From Methylobacterium longum (GTDB lineage Bacteria > Pseudomonadota > Alphaproteobacteria > Rhizobiales > Beijerinckiaceae): 52,545 bases of DNA. This document shows, piece after piece, positions 37,906-46,794 of the stretch. Within the stretch, counting starts at the first letter, position 1. Every line of letters begins with the position of its first letter. The notes under the pieces were generated by a model. That model was given only the letters and a program-made list of their open reading frames with translations, had not been told where the DNA came from and made no database searches. Position numbers and translations under genes: made by a program. The DNA is taken from contig NZ_BPQS01000036.1 in NCBI RefSeq assembly GCF_022179385.1, positions 1 to 52,545 on the forward strand, read 5' to 3'.

Positions 37906-38514
37906 ATGCACCCTGCCCCGTCCCGGGAGGCCGCCGGCACCGGTTCGCAAGGTCTGCCGCGTGCCGACGCGCCCGAAAGGTCCGGATCCCTGTGGCGGAG
38001 AGCGGCCGCCGAAGCGGAGCGATACCTCGCCTTCGCCATCTACCTGATCGTGGTCTTCGGCACCCTGATCCTGTTCAGCATCAACATCTACGCCCGGATC
38101 GACCGCGACATCCCGAACTATCCGGGCTACCACTTCTACGCGCTCGGGCTGATCAATGCCCTGGTCCTGGCCAAGTTCATGCTGATCGCCGAGGCGACGA
38201 AGCTCGGATCGCTGCGCTTCGGCCGGCGCGTCGGGCGCAGGCCCCTCGTCTACGTGGTGCTGTACCGCGCCCTCCTGTTCACGGCCGTCCTGGTGGTCGC
38301 CTACGGATTGGAGGAGGTGCTGGTCGGCGCTTGGCACGGAAAGGCACCGGGCGCCGTCCTGCCGGAGATGGCCGGCGGGCCGCGGGGCGTGCTCACCTTC
38401 GCCTGGGTGATGTTCGTGGTGCTGCTCCCGTACTTCGCGTTCCGGGAGATCGGCCGCGTGCTGGGCGCCGGACGCCTGCGCGACCTGCTGCTGCGCGCGC
38501 AGGGGACCGGGTGA
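37906..38514 (+). CDS. membrane protein of unknown function, four helices
   Basis: The protein has 202 residues. After a polar leader of about 38 residues come four hydrophobic segments: YLAFAIYLIVVFGTLILFSI, FYALGLINALVLAKFMLIA, LLFTAVLVVAYGLEEVLVG and LTFAWVMFVVLLPYFAF. I recognise no named family. A ribosome binding site (GGAGG) precedes the ATG. It shares its direction with the YciF-like gene 105 bases upstream and may be in the same transcript. Confidence 0.75.
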   Translation: MHPAPSREAAGTGSQGLPRADAPERSGSLWRRAAAEAERYLAFAIYLIVVFGTLILFSINIYARIDRDIPNYPGYHFYALGLINALVLAKFMLIAEATKLGSLRFGRRVGRRPLVYVVLYRALLFTAVLVVAYGLEEVLVGAWHGKAPGAVLPEMAGGPRGVLTFAWVMFVVLLPYFAFREIGRVLGAGRLRDLLLRAQGTG

Positions 38515-38583
38515 CGCCTCTGCGAAAGGGTGGCGCTGACCGGCGCCGGGCGCGCCCTCGCTGCCCGTTGCCGCCGCCCGTCA

Positions 38584-39987
38584 TCACCGCGCGACGACGA
38601 GCGTCGGCCCGGACGGAACCGCCGTCTGCGGCTCGAGGCTTGCCCGCCGGCGGTCGAGGGCGTGGCGCGCATGCGCCAGGGCCGTGGAGAAGGCCGACAG
38701 GCACTCGGTGCTGACGAGCCCGGATGTACAGCCCAGCATCTCCGAGACGAGTGCCCGGTACTCGCCCTCCAGCGCGGCCAGCCCGGCGCGGTCGACCCCC
38801 GGCGCCGCGTCGGCGATCTCGACCAGCCGCCGGACGGGGCGCCACTCCGCCTCCGACCGGCGCCGGTTCCAGCCCGCCGAAGCGGCGGCGAGGAGCGATC
38901 CGGCGAGGCTGATCACGAGGCCGCCGAGATAGAAGTACTGCTTGACCTGGTCGAAGAAGCTCTGGTCCCCGTCGCTCAGGTAGGCGGCGACGCCCGGATG
39001 GACGGGCAGGATCGGGCTCTTGTCGTCCGGATCGGGCGCCTCGATCTGCGTGGCCAGCGGCGTCACCGCCGCGAGGTTGGCCTTGGTGGTCAGGATCGAC
39101 CGGGCGATCGCCGCCGCGACGACGTTGGGCATCAACTCCGAGGCGGCGAACCGGAAGGTGACCGCCAGCGTCGTGACGGACTCGCTCGGCGTGGCGGGTC
39201 GCGCCCGGAACGCGCCCACGGGCACGTCGATCGATTCGCAGCCGGAGAACCGCTTGCCGATCGCCTCCGCCTCGTCGAGGGCGAGCACCCGCGGCGTCCC
39301 CTTCGTGGCGCGCGCGATTGCGGCGACCACGTCGACGACCTCGCCCGGCGCCATGGGGCCGACCGCCAGGATGGCTGCCAGCTTCTTCTGCCTGACGGAC
39401 TGGGCCAGCGCGTCGACCGGCAGAAACGTCCGGCCGACATCCTGGGCGGGGATGTCGAAGTAGCTCAGCACCATGTCGAGGAGGCGCGCGTTGGCGGCCT
39501 GCAGGGGGCCGGCCACGATGCCGACGGTCTTGCCCGCTAGGCTGGCGACCGATGTCACGGAGCCGTGCGGGGGCAAGACGAAGGCGACCACGTCCCTGCG
39601 CAGGATCACGATGGTCTGGGCGTTGGCGGGCACCGCGGCGTCGCTGCGCACGATGGCGAGGTCGGTCCGGCGCTCCTCGAGCGCCTTGGCGCTGCCCGTG
39701 AGGTCGTCCACCCGGACGAGGTCCAGGTTGACGCGGGGATGCTGCACCTTGGAGACGGCGGCGAACGCCGTGATGAAGCGTTCGGCCGTGCTGCCGGGGG
39801 GACCGACCGTGACGCGCAGGTTGGCGTGCGGCGACCAGACATGCGCCAGGGCGAAGCCGGCCGCGGCCACGAGCAGCACGCCGCCGGCCAGGAGGGCGCG
39901 GCTCCACCGCCGTCGCGGTGCACGGCTTGCAGGACGGCGCGTCTCCGACCGGTCGTGATCGACGGAAGCGGGCTCAGGGTCCGGCAT
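38584..39987 (-). CDS. TAXI family TRAP-type solute-binding protein with two membrane anchors
   Basis: This 467-residue protein has an N-terminal anchor helix (about 30-50). It is followed by a TAXI-type binding domain: VTVGPPGSTAERFITAFAAV, RTDLAIVRSDAAVPANAQTI, SLAGKTVGIVAGPLQAANAR. A second helix (about 350-372; YFYLGGLVISLAGSLLAAAS) is followed by a cytoplasmic helical tail. No TRAP permease is next to it. With this topology it is more like a membrane-anchored sensor or orphan binding protein than a free shuttle. The small minus-strand gene at 40009 lies immediately upstream. Confidence 0.85.
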   Translation of the reverse strand: MPDPEPASVDHDRSETRRPASRAPRRRWSRALLAGGVLLVAAAGFALAHVWSPHANLRVTVGPPGSTAERFITAFAAVSKVQHPRVNLDLVRVDDLTGSAKALEERRTDLAIVRSDAAVPANAQTIVILRRDVVAFVLPPHGSVTSVASLAGKTVGIVAGPLQAANARLLDMVLSYFDIPAQDVGRTFLPVDALAQSVRQKKLAAILAVGPMAPGEVVDVVAAIARATKGTPRVLALDEAEAIGKRFSGCESIDVPVGAFRARPATPSESVTTLAVTFRFAASELMPNVVAAAIARSILTTKANLAAVTPLATQIEAPDPDDKSPILPVHPGVAAYLSDGDQSFFDQVKQYFYLGGLVISLAGSLLAAASAGWNRRRSEAEWRPVRRLVEIADAAPGVDRAGLAALEGEYRALVSEMLGCTSGLVSTECLSAFSTALAHARHALDRRRASLEPQTAVPSGPTLVVAR

Positions 39988-40008
39988 CGCGACCTCGTGC
40001 GGATCCGT

Positions 40009-40290
40009 TCAGCAGTCGTCGCAGGCGCCCCCGCGCTCCGGCGGGCGCCGCTCGATGCGGCGCTCGCGCCGGTCCCGTGCCCCGCCCCCACCGCGCGGCG
40101 GCGTTCCGCTCACATCGAGGGGCGGCGTGGTGATCGCCTCGCGTTCGAGCCGGTTGAGCTCCGCGTCGCTGGGGATGGTGACGGTGCCCTGCGCGGGGCG
40201 GTCCCGCGCCTCCGGGCGGATGGACCCGGCCGCCAATCCGGCGACGAAGGCCAGCATCAGGGTGACGGTGGAGATCTGGAGGCGTGTCAT
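40009..40290 (-). CDS. small exported or membrane-anchored hypothetical protein
   Basis: The protein has 93 residues from the ATG at 40290. One N-terminal hydrophobic segment (STVTLMLAFVAGLAAGS) is followed by a polar Pro/Arg-rich tail ending in GACDDC. No family is recognised. It ends 21 bases before the TAXI protein start on the same strand, so the two are probably co-transcribed. Confidence 0.6.
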   Translation of the reverse strand: MTRLQISTVTLMLAFVAGLAAGSIRPEARDRPAQGTVTIPSDAELNRLEREAITTPPLDVSGTPPRGGGGARDRRERRIERRPPERGGACDDC

Positions 40291-40495
40291 GACGGCCTTC
40301 GCGGCAGCCGCTGAACGGATGGAGGCCCGCCAACCTAGCCGGTGACGCCGCGCGCCGCTTGACCGAACTGGACAGGAGGATCCGCACCGCGCGCCGAACC
40401 GCCCTCGCCGGGCGGACGCTGCGCGTCCCGCGCCGGCCACGGCCTGTTTTCGAGGCGGGCTGTCCCGCGGAATCAAGCGCGCGACGAATTTCCCG

Positions 40496-40777
40496 ATGAT
40501 GGGAGCGACGCCGCCGGAGGCCGCGCACCGGGACCTCGGCGCGAGCGAGGATCGCAGCAGGATGGCTCGGCCTTGGCGACATGCACGCGACGGCCTGATC
40601 GCCGCCGCCGCGTTCGGGACGGGCCTCATCGCCGGTGCGCTGCCGTCCGGGCGGTTCGGCGGTCTCGCCTCCGTCTCCCGCGCCGGGGCGCGGATCGCAC
40701 GGCCCGCGACCGCGCCGAGCGTGGCCGGCGTCGCCCGGCGCACGTCCCGGCGCACGTCCCGGCGCGTCGGGCGGTAG
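40496..40777 (+). CDS. small basic hypothetical protein
   Basis: The protein has 93 residues; a second ATG at 40562 would give 71. A short hydrophobic stretch (DGLIAAAAFGTGLIAGALPS) is followed by an Arg-rich tail with the repeated RRTSRRTSRR. No family is recognised, and codon bias alone does not settle whether it is real. It is annotated tentatively because it lies on the same strand just before the truncated PPIase-like frame. Confidence 0.35.
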   Translation: MMGATPPEAAHRDLGASEDRSRMARPWRHARDGLIAAAAFGTGLIAGALPSGRFGGLASVSRAGARIARPATAPSVAGVARRTSRRTSRRVGR

Positions 40778-40787
40778 GGCTAGGGTC

Positions 40788-41090
40788 ATGCTTCCGAGGC
40801 CCGACCACACCTGCCCCGCAGCGGCCGGGGCTGAGCGCCGCGGCCCGGCGAAGGGCGCGCGGGCCGCGGCCTGGATCGCCGCCCTGGTGCGTGAGCCCCT
40901 CGTGCATTTCCTGCCCGCGGGTGCCGTCGTGTTGGGCGGCTATGCCTGGCTTATCGTCTACGCGTTCATCACCGTGAGCGCAGCCAAACGGCTTGAATTT
41001 AGCCGCGCAACAGGGAAGCGAGTGCGAAACCGCGTTGCTTTGAGACAGAATCGCGTAGATAAGACAATAAAATCAATTGGTTGGCTGTGA
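40788..41090 (+). pseudogene. PPIase-like membrane protein, truncated N-terminus
   Basis: The frame reads AAWIAALVREPLVHFLPAGA, then VVLGGYAWLIVYAF. This is the membrane-anchor opening of parvulin-type (PpiC/SurA-like) peptidyl-prolyl isomerases (L-x-REPL-x-HFL). After about residue 58 the similarity ends, and the tail is unrelated and basic (SAAKRLEFSRATGKRVRNRV). The chaperone and PPIase domains are absent. The break near 40965 coincides with a drop in GC and the start of the phage-like module, so insertion probably cut the gene. Confidence 0.55.
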
Positions 41091-41225
41091 AACTGCCGGT
41101 TTGCGGAAGCAGGGAATTTTTCTGTCTCAACAGGGATGACAGGGCCCCTTGCAGGGATATGCCAGCGCAGATGTGAGATCAGTTTGCGTTATTGAAACCT
41201 CGGTCAGTGCCTCTATATTCGCATC

Positions 41226-42002
41226 ATGACCGTGACTCGCCAGCAGGCTATCCAGCTCGTCTATGCGCTCCTGTACGGAGCATCAGACACAGCGCACCTG
41301 CGCCTCGATAAACCGATCCCTCCCCGGCTGATCGCCAGCGTCAGACGCCTTCTCGACGAGGACGTCACGCGCGCTCGCGCTAGCCAAGATCTGCAGCCAG
41401 AAGCTGCCCTGGCGTTCTATGACGAGCTACCGGCCGGGACGGGTCATGACGTCCAGTATACGCCTCTCCGCGTGTTCAACCTTGCTGTCGCTCATGAGCT
41501 GGCGCGCTTCGGATGCAAACAAGGAGAGGTCGTCGAGCTGATCTCCGAGTTCCAGAAAGACCTCAAGACTGCGTTCGATAGAGCAAATGCAGGGTTGCAG
41601 ACCTGGGGCCGCACAAAACTAACGCAATCAAGCGTTTCGCACTCGACCCTGTCGCTGCGAGAAAAGCGAGAGCAGACTAAGATATTCCTCGCGGTCCGGC
41701 GCGTGGAGGCGACCGAGAGTGCTGTTGCCTTCTTCGGAGGGGAACTGAAGGCGGGCGAGCGTCTCTGCCATAAGCAGGTCTTGTACGGTCGTGCCAGCCT
41801 CGACGCGTTTCTCTCGGAGGAACTCGTGGATGGCCTCTTCGGTGCCTTCATAATCGAGCTGTCAGAGCTCGCCGTCCGCGTCACCGAACTCGCTCAGCGT
41901 GCCCCGCCGCGCAAGCGTGGGCGTCGGTCATCTAAGCCGCCGAGCAACTGGAGCGATGCCGTAGCCCAGTTCCACGTTCAGGAGCGTGATCATGACAAAT
42001 GA
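41226..42002 (+). CDS. hypothetical protein at the head of the phage-like module
   Basis: The protein has 258 residues from an ATG at 41226; a TATATTC -10-like element lies about 15 bases upstream. It is mostly helical, with a basic C-terminal stretch (RAPPRKRGRRSSKPPSNW). I recognise no family. Its last codons overlap the DUF5681 gene start, so it is the first gene of that operon. A DNA-packaging or regulatory role is possible from context only. Confidence 0.6.
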   Translation: MTVTRQQAIQLVYALLYGASDTAHLRLDKPIPPRLIASVRRLLDEDVTRARASQDLQPEAALAFYDELPAGTGHDVQYTPLRVFNLAVAHELARFGCKQGEVVELISEFQKDLKTAFDRANAGLQTWGRTKLTQSSVSHSTLSLREKREQTKIFLAVRRVEATESAVAFFGGELKAGERLCHKQVLYGRASLDAFLSEELVDGLFGAFIIELSELAVRVTELAQRAPPRKRGRRSSKPPSNWSDAVAQFHVQERDHDK

Positions 42003-42372
42003 TGGCTACGAGGTCGGCTACGGAAAGCCGCCACGCCACACACGGTTCAAGCAGGGGACCTCCGGCAACCCGCGTGGTCGCCCTCGCCGTTCGAAGGATA
42101 TCGGCACGCTCTTTGATCAACAGCTTGACCGGCTTGTCTTCGTCAACCGCGACGGCCGGAAAGTGCGTGTCAGCGTGCGCGAGCTGTTCGCGATGAACAT
42201 TGTCAAGGCTGCGGTGAACGGCAATTCGCGCGCTCAGGAGCTTCTGCTGCGGCATATGCGCGAGAGTGGCAAACCTGATCCGTTCGGGGTCAAGCCCTAC
42301 GACGACAAGATCCTAGCCGAATTTGCCGCCACGCTCGTCCCGCCTGACGATAACGTCAAATCGGAGGATTGA
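41992..42372 (+). CDS. DUF5681 family protein (terminase-associated)
   Basis: The protein has 126 residues from the ATG at 41992; a GTG 6 bases earlier is also in frame. The N-terminal signature VGYGKPPRHTRFKQGTSGNP, then RGRPRRSKD, is diagnostic of DUF5681. This family occurs in alphaproteobacterial prophages directly before large terminases and may act as a small-terminase-like DNA binder (inference). It overlaps both neighbours, and its stop overlaps the terminase ATG. Confidence 0.85.
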   Translation: MTNDGYEVGYGKPPRHTRFKQGTSGNPRGRPRRSKDIGTLFDQQLDRLVFVNRDGRKVRVSVRELFAMNIVKAAVNGNSRAQELLLRHMRESGKPDPFGVKPYDDKILAEFAATLVPPDDNVKSED

Positions 42373-43475
42373 TGATGCGAGACTCAATTCACGAGCGTCT
42401 CTACCGCACGGACCTCGCTTCTTTCACCAAGCTCGCATTCAACGAGTTGCATTCGCAACATGCTCTCGACACCAGTTGGCACATAGACGTCATGGCCGAT
42501 GCGCTGCAGGGCTGTCTCGATCGCCGCACCAGCCGCCTGATCCTCAACGCGCCGCCGCGCAGTTTTAAATCGCACTGCGCTTCGGTCGCGACGGTGGTCT
42601 TTGCCCTGGGCCGCGATCCTACGTGCAAGATTATCGTCGGAGCCGGCACGCGGGGCTTGGCTGCCGAGCTGCAGCGCCGGGCCATCGCCTTGATGCGCAA
42701 TCAGCGGTGCCGTGCCTTGTTCCCGCATTTGCGGCCGACCGTGACACTTGGCGAGATCGTTCTGCCGCACGGCGGCGGCATCCTCTACACAGCGGTCGGC
42801 CAGAGCCTGATCGGGCGCGGTGCCGACCTCATCGTCATCGACGATCCGATCTCGCCGCACCGGGCGCAAGACGACGCGGAGCGCGAGGGTGTCAATGCTT
42901 GGTATGACGCCGAGATCGTGCCGCGCCTCAACGACAAAAGCGGAGGCGCGATCATCCTGGTGATGCAGCGTGTGCATCGGGATGATCTGACGGCTCACGT
43001 CCGAAAAAGTGGGGTGTGGACCGAGGTGGTGCTGCCGGCCATCGCTCTCAAGGACGAGGCATGGCGGCTCCACGAGCGGCGGACCGTCATACGGCGGAAG
43101 GGCGAACCATTGCTGCCGGATCGCGAAGGGCAGGAGATCCTGACCGCGATCTTGCACGAGGTCGGCGCCTATAACTTCCGGGCACAGTACCTGCAGCAAC
43201 CATCGAGAGCGCCGGGGCTCGAGCGCGTGGGTTGGTTCTGGGCGCCCCGCCCGCCCGACTGGCAACCCGGCATGTCGATGGGCGGAGCGTTTCGCAAGGT
43301 TCGCGAGATCGACGCCCTCGAGTTCGAGGTCTTCGGCGTCGGTGAGCCACCACCGCACACGAGCAAGATACCCTACAGCGATGCTGAATGGGAGGCTCAC
43401 GCGATTATCCAGCAGCGACGGCTGGTGGCTGAGGCACAGGGCGACAGAAGCCGGCTGGAGGCGCAGGGGCTCTGA
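42372..43475 (+). CDS. phage terminase large subunit, ATPase part only
   Basis: The protein has about 367 residues from the ATG at 42372. The ATPase domain is clear: TSWHIDVMADALQGCLDRRT, LILNAPPRSFKSHCASVATV (Walker A variant), GRGADLIVIDDPISPHRAQD (Walker B), and MQRVHRDDLTAHV. The usual C-terminal RNase-H-like nuclease, present in terminases of about 450-550 residues, is not recognisable. After YLQQPSRAPGL the protein continues only about 95 residues and ends in a charged helix. It may be a degenerated or repurposed terminase. It is followed by a ParB-methyltransferase gene. Confidence 0.8.
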   Translation: MMRDSIHERLYRTDLASFTKLAFNELHSQHALDTSWHIDVMADALQGCLDRRTSRLILNAPPRSFKSHCASVATVVFALGRDPTCKIIVGAGTRGLAAELQRRAIALMRNQRCRALFPHLRPTVTLGEIVLPHGGGILYTAVGQSLIGRGADLIVIDDPISPHRAQDDAEREGVNAWYDAEIVPRLNDKSGGAIILVMQRVHRDDLTAHVRKSGVWTEVVLPAIALKDEAWRLHERRTVIRRKGEPLLPDREGQEILTAILHEVGAYNFRAQYLQQPSRAPGLERVGWFWAPRPPDWQPGMSMGGAFRKVREIDALEFEVFGVGEPPPHTSKIPYSDAEWEAHAIIQQRRLVAEAQGDRSRLEAQGL

Positions 43476-43561
43476 TAGGACTCGCATCAGCCCCTGGAGC
43501 AATCAGGGGCAGCGGGTCGCACACTCATCTGACGGTCATATGGACAGAGGGAGCAGTGGCA

Positions 43562-44980
43562 ATGGGCCGCCCAACGAAAGGACACCTGGACGGCTCTGAT
43601 GCCCTCGTCGGCGCTCTGCACAGCAAGAGCCATCGTCGTCGGGCTAGCCTGGATCGGCCAAGCGCTGCAGCTGGCCGCATCCGCAACGATTTGGCTCCAA
43701 GCCTCGCCTTGGTCCAGCGCTCACCCGGGGCACTAACAGCGCCAGCTCGCGCGGTGCGCACGCGCGATGCTGCCCAGGTGGATCGCGTGGCCGCCTCGAT
43801 CCGCGCTCTCGGCTTCTGCGATCCGGTGTTGATCGATGCGCAGGACCGCATCCTCGACGGCGTGGCCCGCGTCGAGGCGGCCAAGCTCGTGGGTTTAAGC
43901 GCCATTCCCTGCATTGTCGCGGGCCACCTCACACCTGGCGAGCAGCGCGCCCTGCGGCTGGCGCTAAACCGGCTGCAGGAGCGCGGCAGCTGGGACTTGG
44001 ACAAGCTGAAGCTTGAGTTCGAGGAGCTCGCGCTTGAGGACGGCGCGCTCGACGTGACGGGCTTCACGGAGTGCGAGATCGATCAGGTCCTCTTGGACGA
44101 TGAGCCCGAGGCCGTCGAACCCGGCCCGCTGACACCGTCGGCGGGTGCAGCAGCGGTGGCGCGACTGGGCGACGTGTTCGTGCTCGGTCGGCACCGGGTG
44201 GTCTGCGGGGATGCCCGCGATCCAGCCGTGCTAGCCACGCTCATGGGACCGGAGCGTGCGCGCCTGCTCCTCACAGACGAGCCTTACAACGTGCCGATCC
44301 GCGGGCACGTGACGGGCGGTGACCACCGCGAATTCGCGATGGCTAGCGGTGAGATGAGCGAGGCGGAATTCCGGACGTTCAACTTGGAGTGGATTGGGAC
44401 GGCCCTGCCCTACCTCGTCGAGGGCGGCGTGTTCGGCACCTTCATCGACTGGCGCGGGCTGCACGTGGTTCAACATGCGGCGGCTGAGCTGGCTTTAACG
44501 CCGTTGAACTTGATCGTGTGGGCGAAGACCAACGCCGGCATGGGCAGCTTGTACCGCTCGCAGCACGAGCTGCTCCCCCTGTTCAAGAAGGGTGAGGAGG
44601 CGCACGTCAACAACGTCGATCTGGGCCGGGGCGGGCGCTGGCGCTCGAACCTCTGGACCCATCCCGGCTCCTCGTCGCTCGGATCCGGCTCGCGGAAAGG
44701 CCTGCAGGATCACCCAACGGTCAAGCCAGTCGCGTTGCTCGCGGATGCTTTGCTCGATCTCACGGGGCGCGACGAGGTCGTCCTCGACCCGTTCCTGGGC
44801 TCGGGCTCGACGTTAATTGCGGCCGAGCGGACGGGACGACGGTGCTATGGCGTCGAGATCGACCCGCTTTACGTCGACCTGATCGTGAGGCGGTACAAAG
44901 AGGTGACGGGCGGTCTTGCCATCCGTGAGGCGGAAGGATCGCACCATGGCCTAGTGGATTGGATCGTTCCGGCATCGTGA
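43562..44980 (+). CDS. ParB-like nuclease domain fused to a DNA methyltransferase
   Basis: The protein has 472 residues from the ATG at 43562. A ParB-like domain (about 55-130; VASIRALGFCDPVLIDAQDR, ILDGVARVEAAKLVGLSAIP) precedes a beta-class N4/N6 methyltransferase. Motif I is VVLDPFLGSGSTLIAAERTG. The catalytic motif is LLLTDEPYNVPIRGHV: DEPY rather than the common DPPY. HPTVKPVALLADAL also fits the family. Such fusions are typical of phage and island modules and may modify phage DNA against restriction. No cognate restriction enzyme is adjacent; the HNH gene lies about 1.1 kb on. Confidence 0.9.
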   Translation: MGRPTKGHLDGSDALVGALHSKSHRRRASLDRPSAAAGRIRNDLAPSLALVQRSPGALTAPARAVRTRDAAQVDRVAASIRALGFCDPVLIDAQDRILDGVARVEAAKLVGLSAIPCIVAGHLTPGEQRALRLALNRLQERGSWDLDKLKLEFEELALEDGALDVTGFTECEIDQVLLDDEPEAVEPGPLTPSAGAAAVARLGDVFVLGRHRVVCGDARDPAVLATLMGPERARLLLTDEPYNVPIRGHVTGGDHREFAMASGEMSEAEFRTFNLEWIGTALPYLVEGGVFGTFIDWRGLHVVQHAAAELALTPLNLIVWAKTNAGMGSLYRSQHELLPLFKKGEEAHVNNVDLGRGGRWRSNLWTHPGSSSLGSGSRKGLQDHPTVKPVALLADALLDLTGRDEVVLDPFLGSGSTLIAAERTGRRCYGVEIDPLYVDLIVRRYKEVTGGLAIREAEGSHHGLVDWIVPAS

Positions 44981-45686
44981 TGCCGGGCTAACCTACAGAC
45001 GACGTCCTCGGATGGTGACGGCTTCGTAAGCCGAAGCCTCATCCACCTTCGCCGGCGGCCTCGGCGTGTAAACATCACCGCCTGCTTCGTTCGCATGGTC
45101 GAATGCAATCAGTTGCGAGGTGTGTCGCGTAAGTATCTTATAAGATTTTTCGCCGAAAAGTGACAGCTAACATCGATCTACACTGGACTGCCGCGGCTAA
45201 CGGAGCGTCAATGCTCACAGAGCGACGCAGTCAGAGCCCGAGTGACCGGTCCGATGAGTCGGAAACCTAAGCTGCCAAGCGCTTGGCTGGCCTTCATTAT
45301 TAAGCGCCCGCGCGCGATGAGCGTCCGCAGCTGTAAGCCGATCGTGCGTAACGTAGCCGCTGTGACCGCTGGCAGGGGCTGGCTCATGCCCTCGGGCTGA
45401 CGCCGAGTAGCCAGCACGCCTGAGGGCTGCGGCGTGCGTGCCTCAACCCCGCCGGTCTCATGGACCGACAGCGGGGTCGGGTTGGTGGCGGGGCAGGTCC
45501 CGCCGACGACTCGGAGCACAGCATGCGTTCTCCTACTCAGGGCCACATTCGAACCGCCTCCTCAATCCCAGCGGCCTTTCAGCCAGCCCCCTGCCCTGCT
45601 GGGTCCCTTTCAACCACGCAGTTGCACTCGCGGCCGTTTGACGAGCCGCCTGTCGCCCTCTTCCCGCTCAGCGCCTGAGGCCGGCG
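44981..45686. other. gene-poor stretch in the phage-like module
   Basis: About 700 bases contain no supported gene. A minus-strand frame at 45208-45546 (contains QLRTLIARGRLIMKASQALG) is open but unrecognised. An AT-rich stretch at 45130-45180 may be a promoter. Confidence 0.45.
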
Positions 45687-46130
45687 ATGTCGAAGCGCAC
45701 CATCTCCTGGGCGGCTGCCCTGCGCGAGCTGAAGGCTGACCGCGCCGTCCGCTGTTCGGTTCGTGAGGAGCGCCTGCGCACGACCGCGGGTCTACGCGGC
45801 GCGCCTGCACTCGCCATGAGCGTTTGGCGCGGGCGCTCCGGCCGGCGCTACGTCGTGGTCGTCCAACCGCTCGACTCCCTCGACCTCGTCGCCGAGCACG
45901 CGGCCGTCATCCTTGCGGTCGCTCGCGATGAACACGGTCAGGCTTCGGTCGCTGCGGCCCGCGCCTGCGAGGATGGCGATCCCGGCTTCCTCGGCTGGCT
46001 CGCCGCCTGTGCTGCGCTCGGCGCGCGCGAATTGCACGCCTACCGGTTGGCCGAGTCCAAGTCGGAGCGGGCCGAGGTCGCGGCTGACCTGGGTGGCCCG
46101 ACCGCGCACAGCGCTGCGGGGGTAGCGTGA
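45687..46130 (+). CDS. hypothetical protein upstream of the HNH nuclease
   Basis: The protein has 147 residues. It begins MSKRTISWAAALRELKADRA and has a mixed alpha/beta pattern (RRYVVVVQPLDSLDLVAEHA). No family is recognised. The stop overlaps the HNH gene start (GTGATGG), which indicates translational coupling and a shared role in the module. Confidence 0.6.
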   Translation: MSKRTISWAAALRELKADRAVRCSVREERLRTTAGLRGAPALAMSVWRGRSGRRYVVVVQPLDSLDLVAEHAAVILAVARDEHGQASVAAARACEDGDPGFLGWLAACAALGARELHAYRLAESKSERAEVAADLGGPTAHSAAGVA

Positions 46131-46522
46131 TGGCGCGGCGGGAGTTTAGCAAGGCGGTGCTGCGCGCCGCCCTCGCCCGAGCTGACGAGCGCTGCGAGGG
46201 TGTCCTCATGGACGGCAGCCGCTGCCCATGCACGCTTCAGGTCGGGCGGTTCCACTACGATCACATCATCCCGGCGGCGCTGACCGAGGACGCCTCATTG
46301 GAGAATTGTCAGGTGCTGTGCCGGCCCTGTCATGCGGCCAAGACGGTGGTCGACGTCGGCGTGATCGCGCGGGTGCGGCGGGTGCGCGACCGGCACGCGG
46401 GCATTGCGAATCCACAGCGGCGCCCATTACCAGGCAGCAAGGCGAGTCCGTTCAAGCGGTTGATCGGCGGCGGGGTTATCCGCCGCGATACAGGCGAGCG
46501 CCTAGATCGAGGAAATAAGTAG
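46130..46522 (+). CDS. HNH endonuclease
   Basis: This 130-residue nuclease has a zinc/HNH core: a C-x-G-V-L-M-D-G-S-R-C-x-C segment (structural cysteines), then FHYDHIIPAALTEDASLENC and QVLCRPCHAAKT. The His of DHIIP is the general base, and the last N/H lie in ENCQVLCRPCH. Phage HNH proteins of this size often assist the terminase in packaging. It lies in the same module as a terminase that lacks its own nuclease. The start is the ATG at 46130, overlapping the preceding gene. Confidence 0.88.
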   Translation: MARREFSKAVLRAALARADERCEGVLMDGSRCPCTLQVGRFHYDHIIPAALTEDASLENCQVLCRPCHAAKTVVDVGVIARVRRVRDRHAGIANPQRRPLPGSKASPFKRLIGGGVIRRDTGERLDRGNK

Positions 46523-46551
46523 TAGGCGTTCAAGGCAATGTGCACTGTTGG

Positions 46552-46794
46552 TCATGAGCTTTTGGACTCTCGAGTGTATGGTCCCGGAATGTGGTGTAAC
46601 GGATCGAGTCTGAAGCGTTCGGGCTCTTTGGTCCAGACCTGAAGGACATGCTCTTAGGGCGTGAGGCCGCGCAGGATCTTCAGCCGACGGGCATAGTTGT
46701 AGGCGTCCACGAACAGCTGGAGGTGCGCCTGAAGCTGTTCGTGCGTGTCGTATAGTGATAGCGCTTGACCGTAGCGTCCTTGATGGTGCGGTTC
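46552..46794 (-). pseudogene. IS481/IS3-type transposase, C-terminal remnant
   Basis: On the minus strand the codons read NRTIKDATVKRYHY, then (after a frameshift near 46755) DTHEQLQAHLQLFVDAYNYA, RRLKILRGLTP, a TAA at 46654-46656 where the family has Tyr, then VWTKEPERFRLDPLHHIPGP to the native stop at 46552. One frameshift plus one nonsense codon make it dead. It abuts the IS3 left end at 46795. Confidence 0.75.

Noticed and set aside
36388..38337. 649-codon minus-strand frame
   Set aside because: It crosses three supported genes in other frames and contains Arg/Pro runs without domains.
38393..39907. 504-codon minus-strand frame
   Set aside because: It is offset by one base from the TAXI protein frame, which has clear family motifs.
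45208..45546. Minus-strand 112-codon frame in the phage-like module
   Set aside because: It is open but has no recognisable family and no clear ribosome binding site, so it was left in the spacer note rather than called.
43562..46522. Restriction-modification system
   Set aside because: A methyltransferase and an HNH nuclease are present, but they are about 1.1 kb apart in a terminase module, and the methyltransferase is the phage-type ParB fusion. A cognate pair is not supported.
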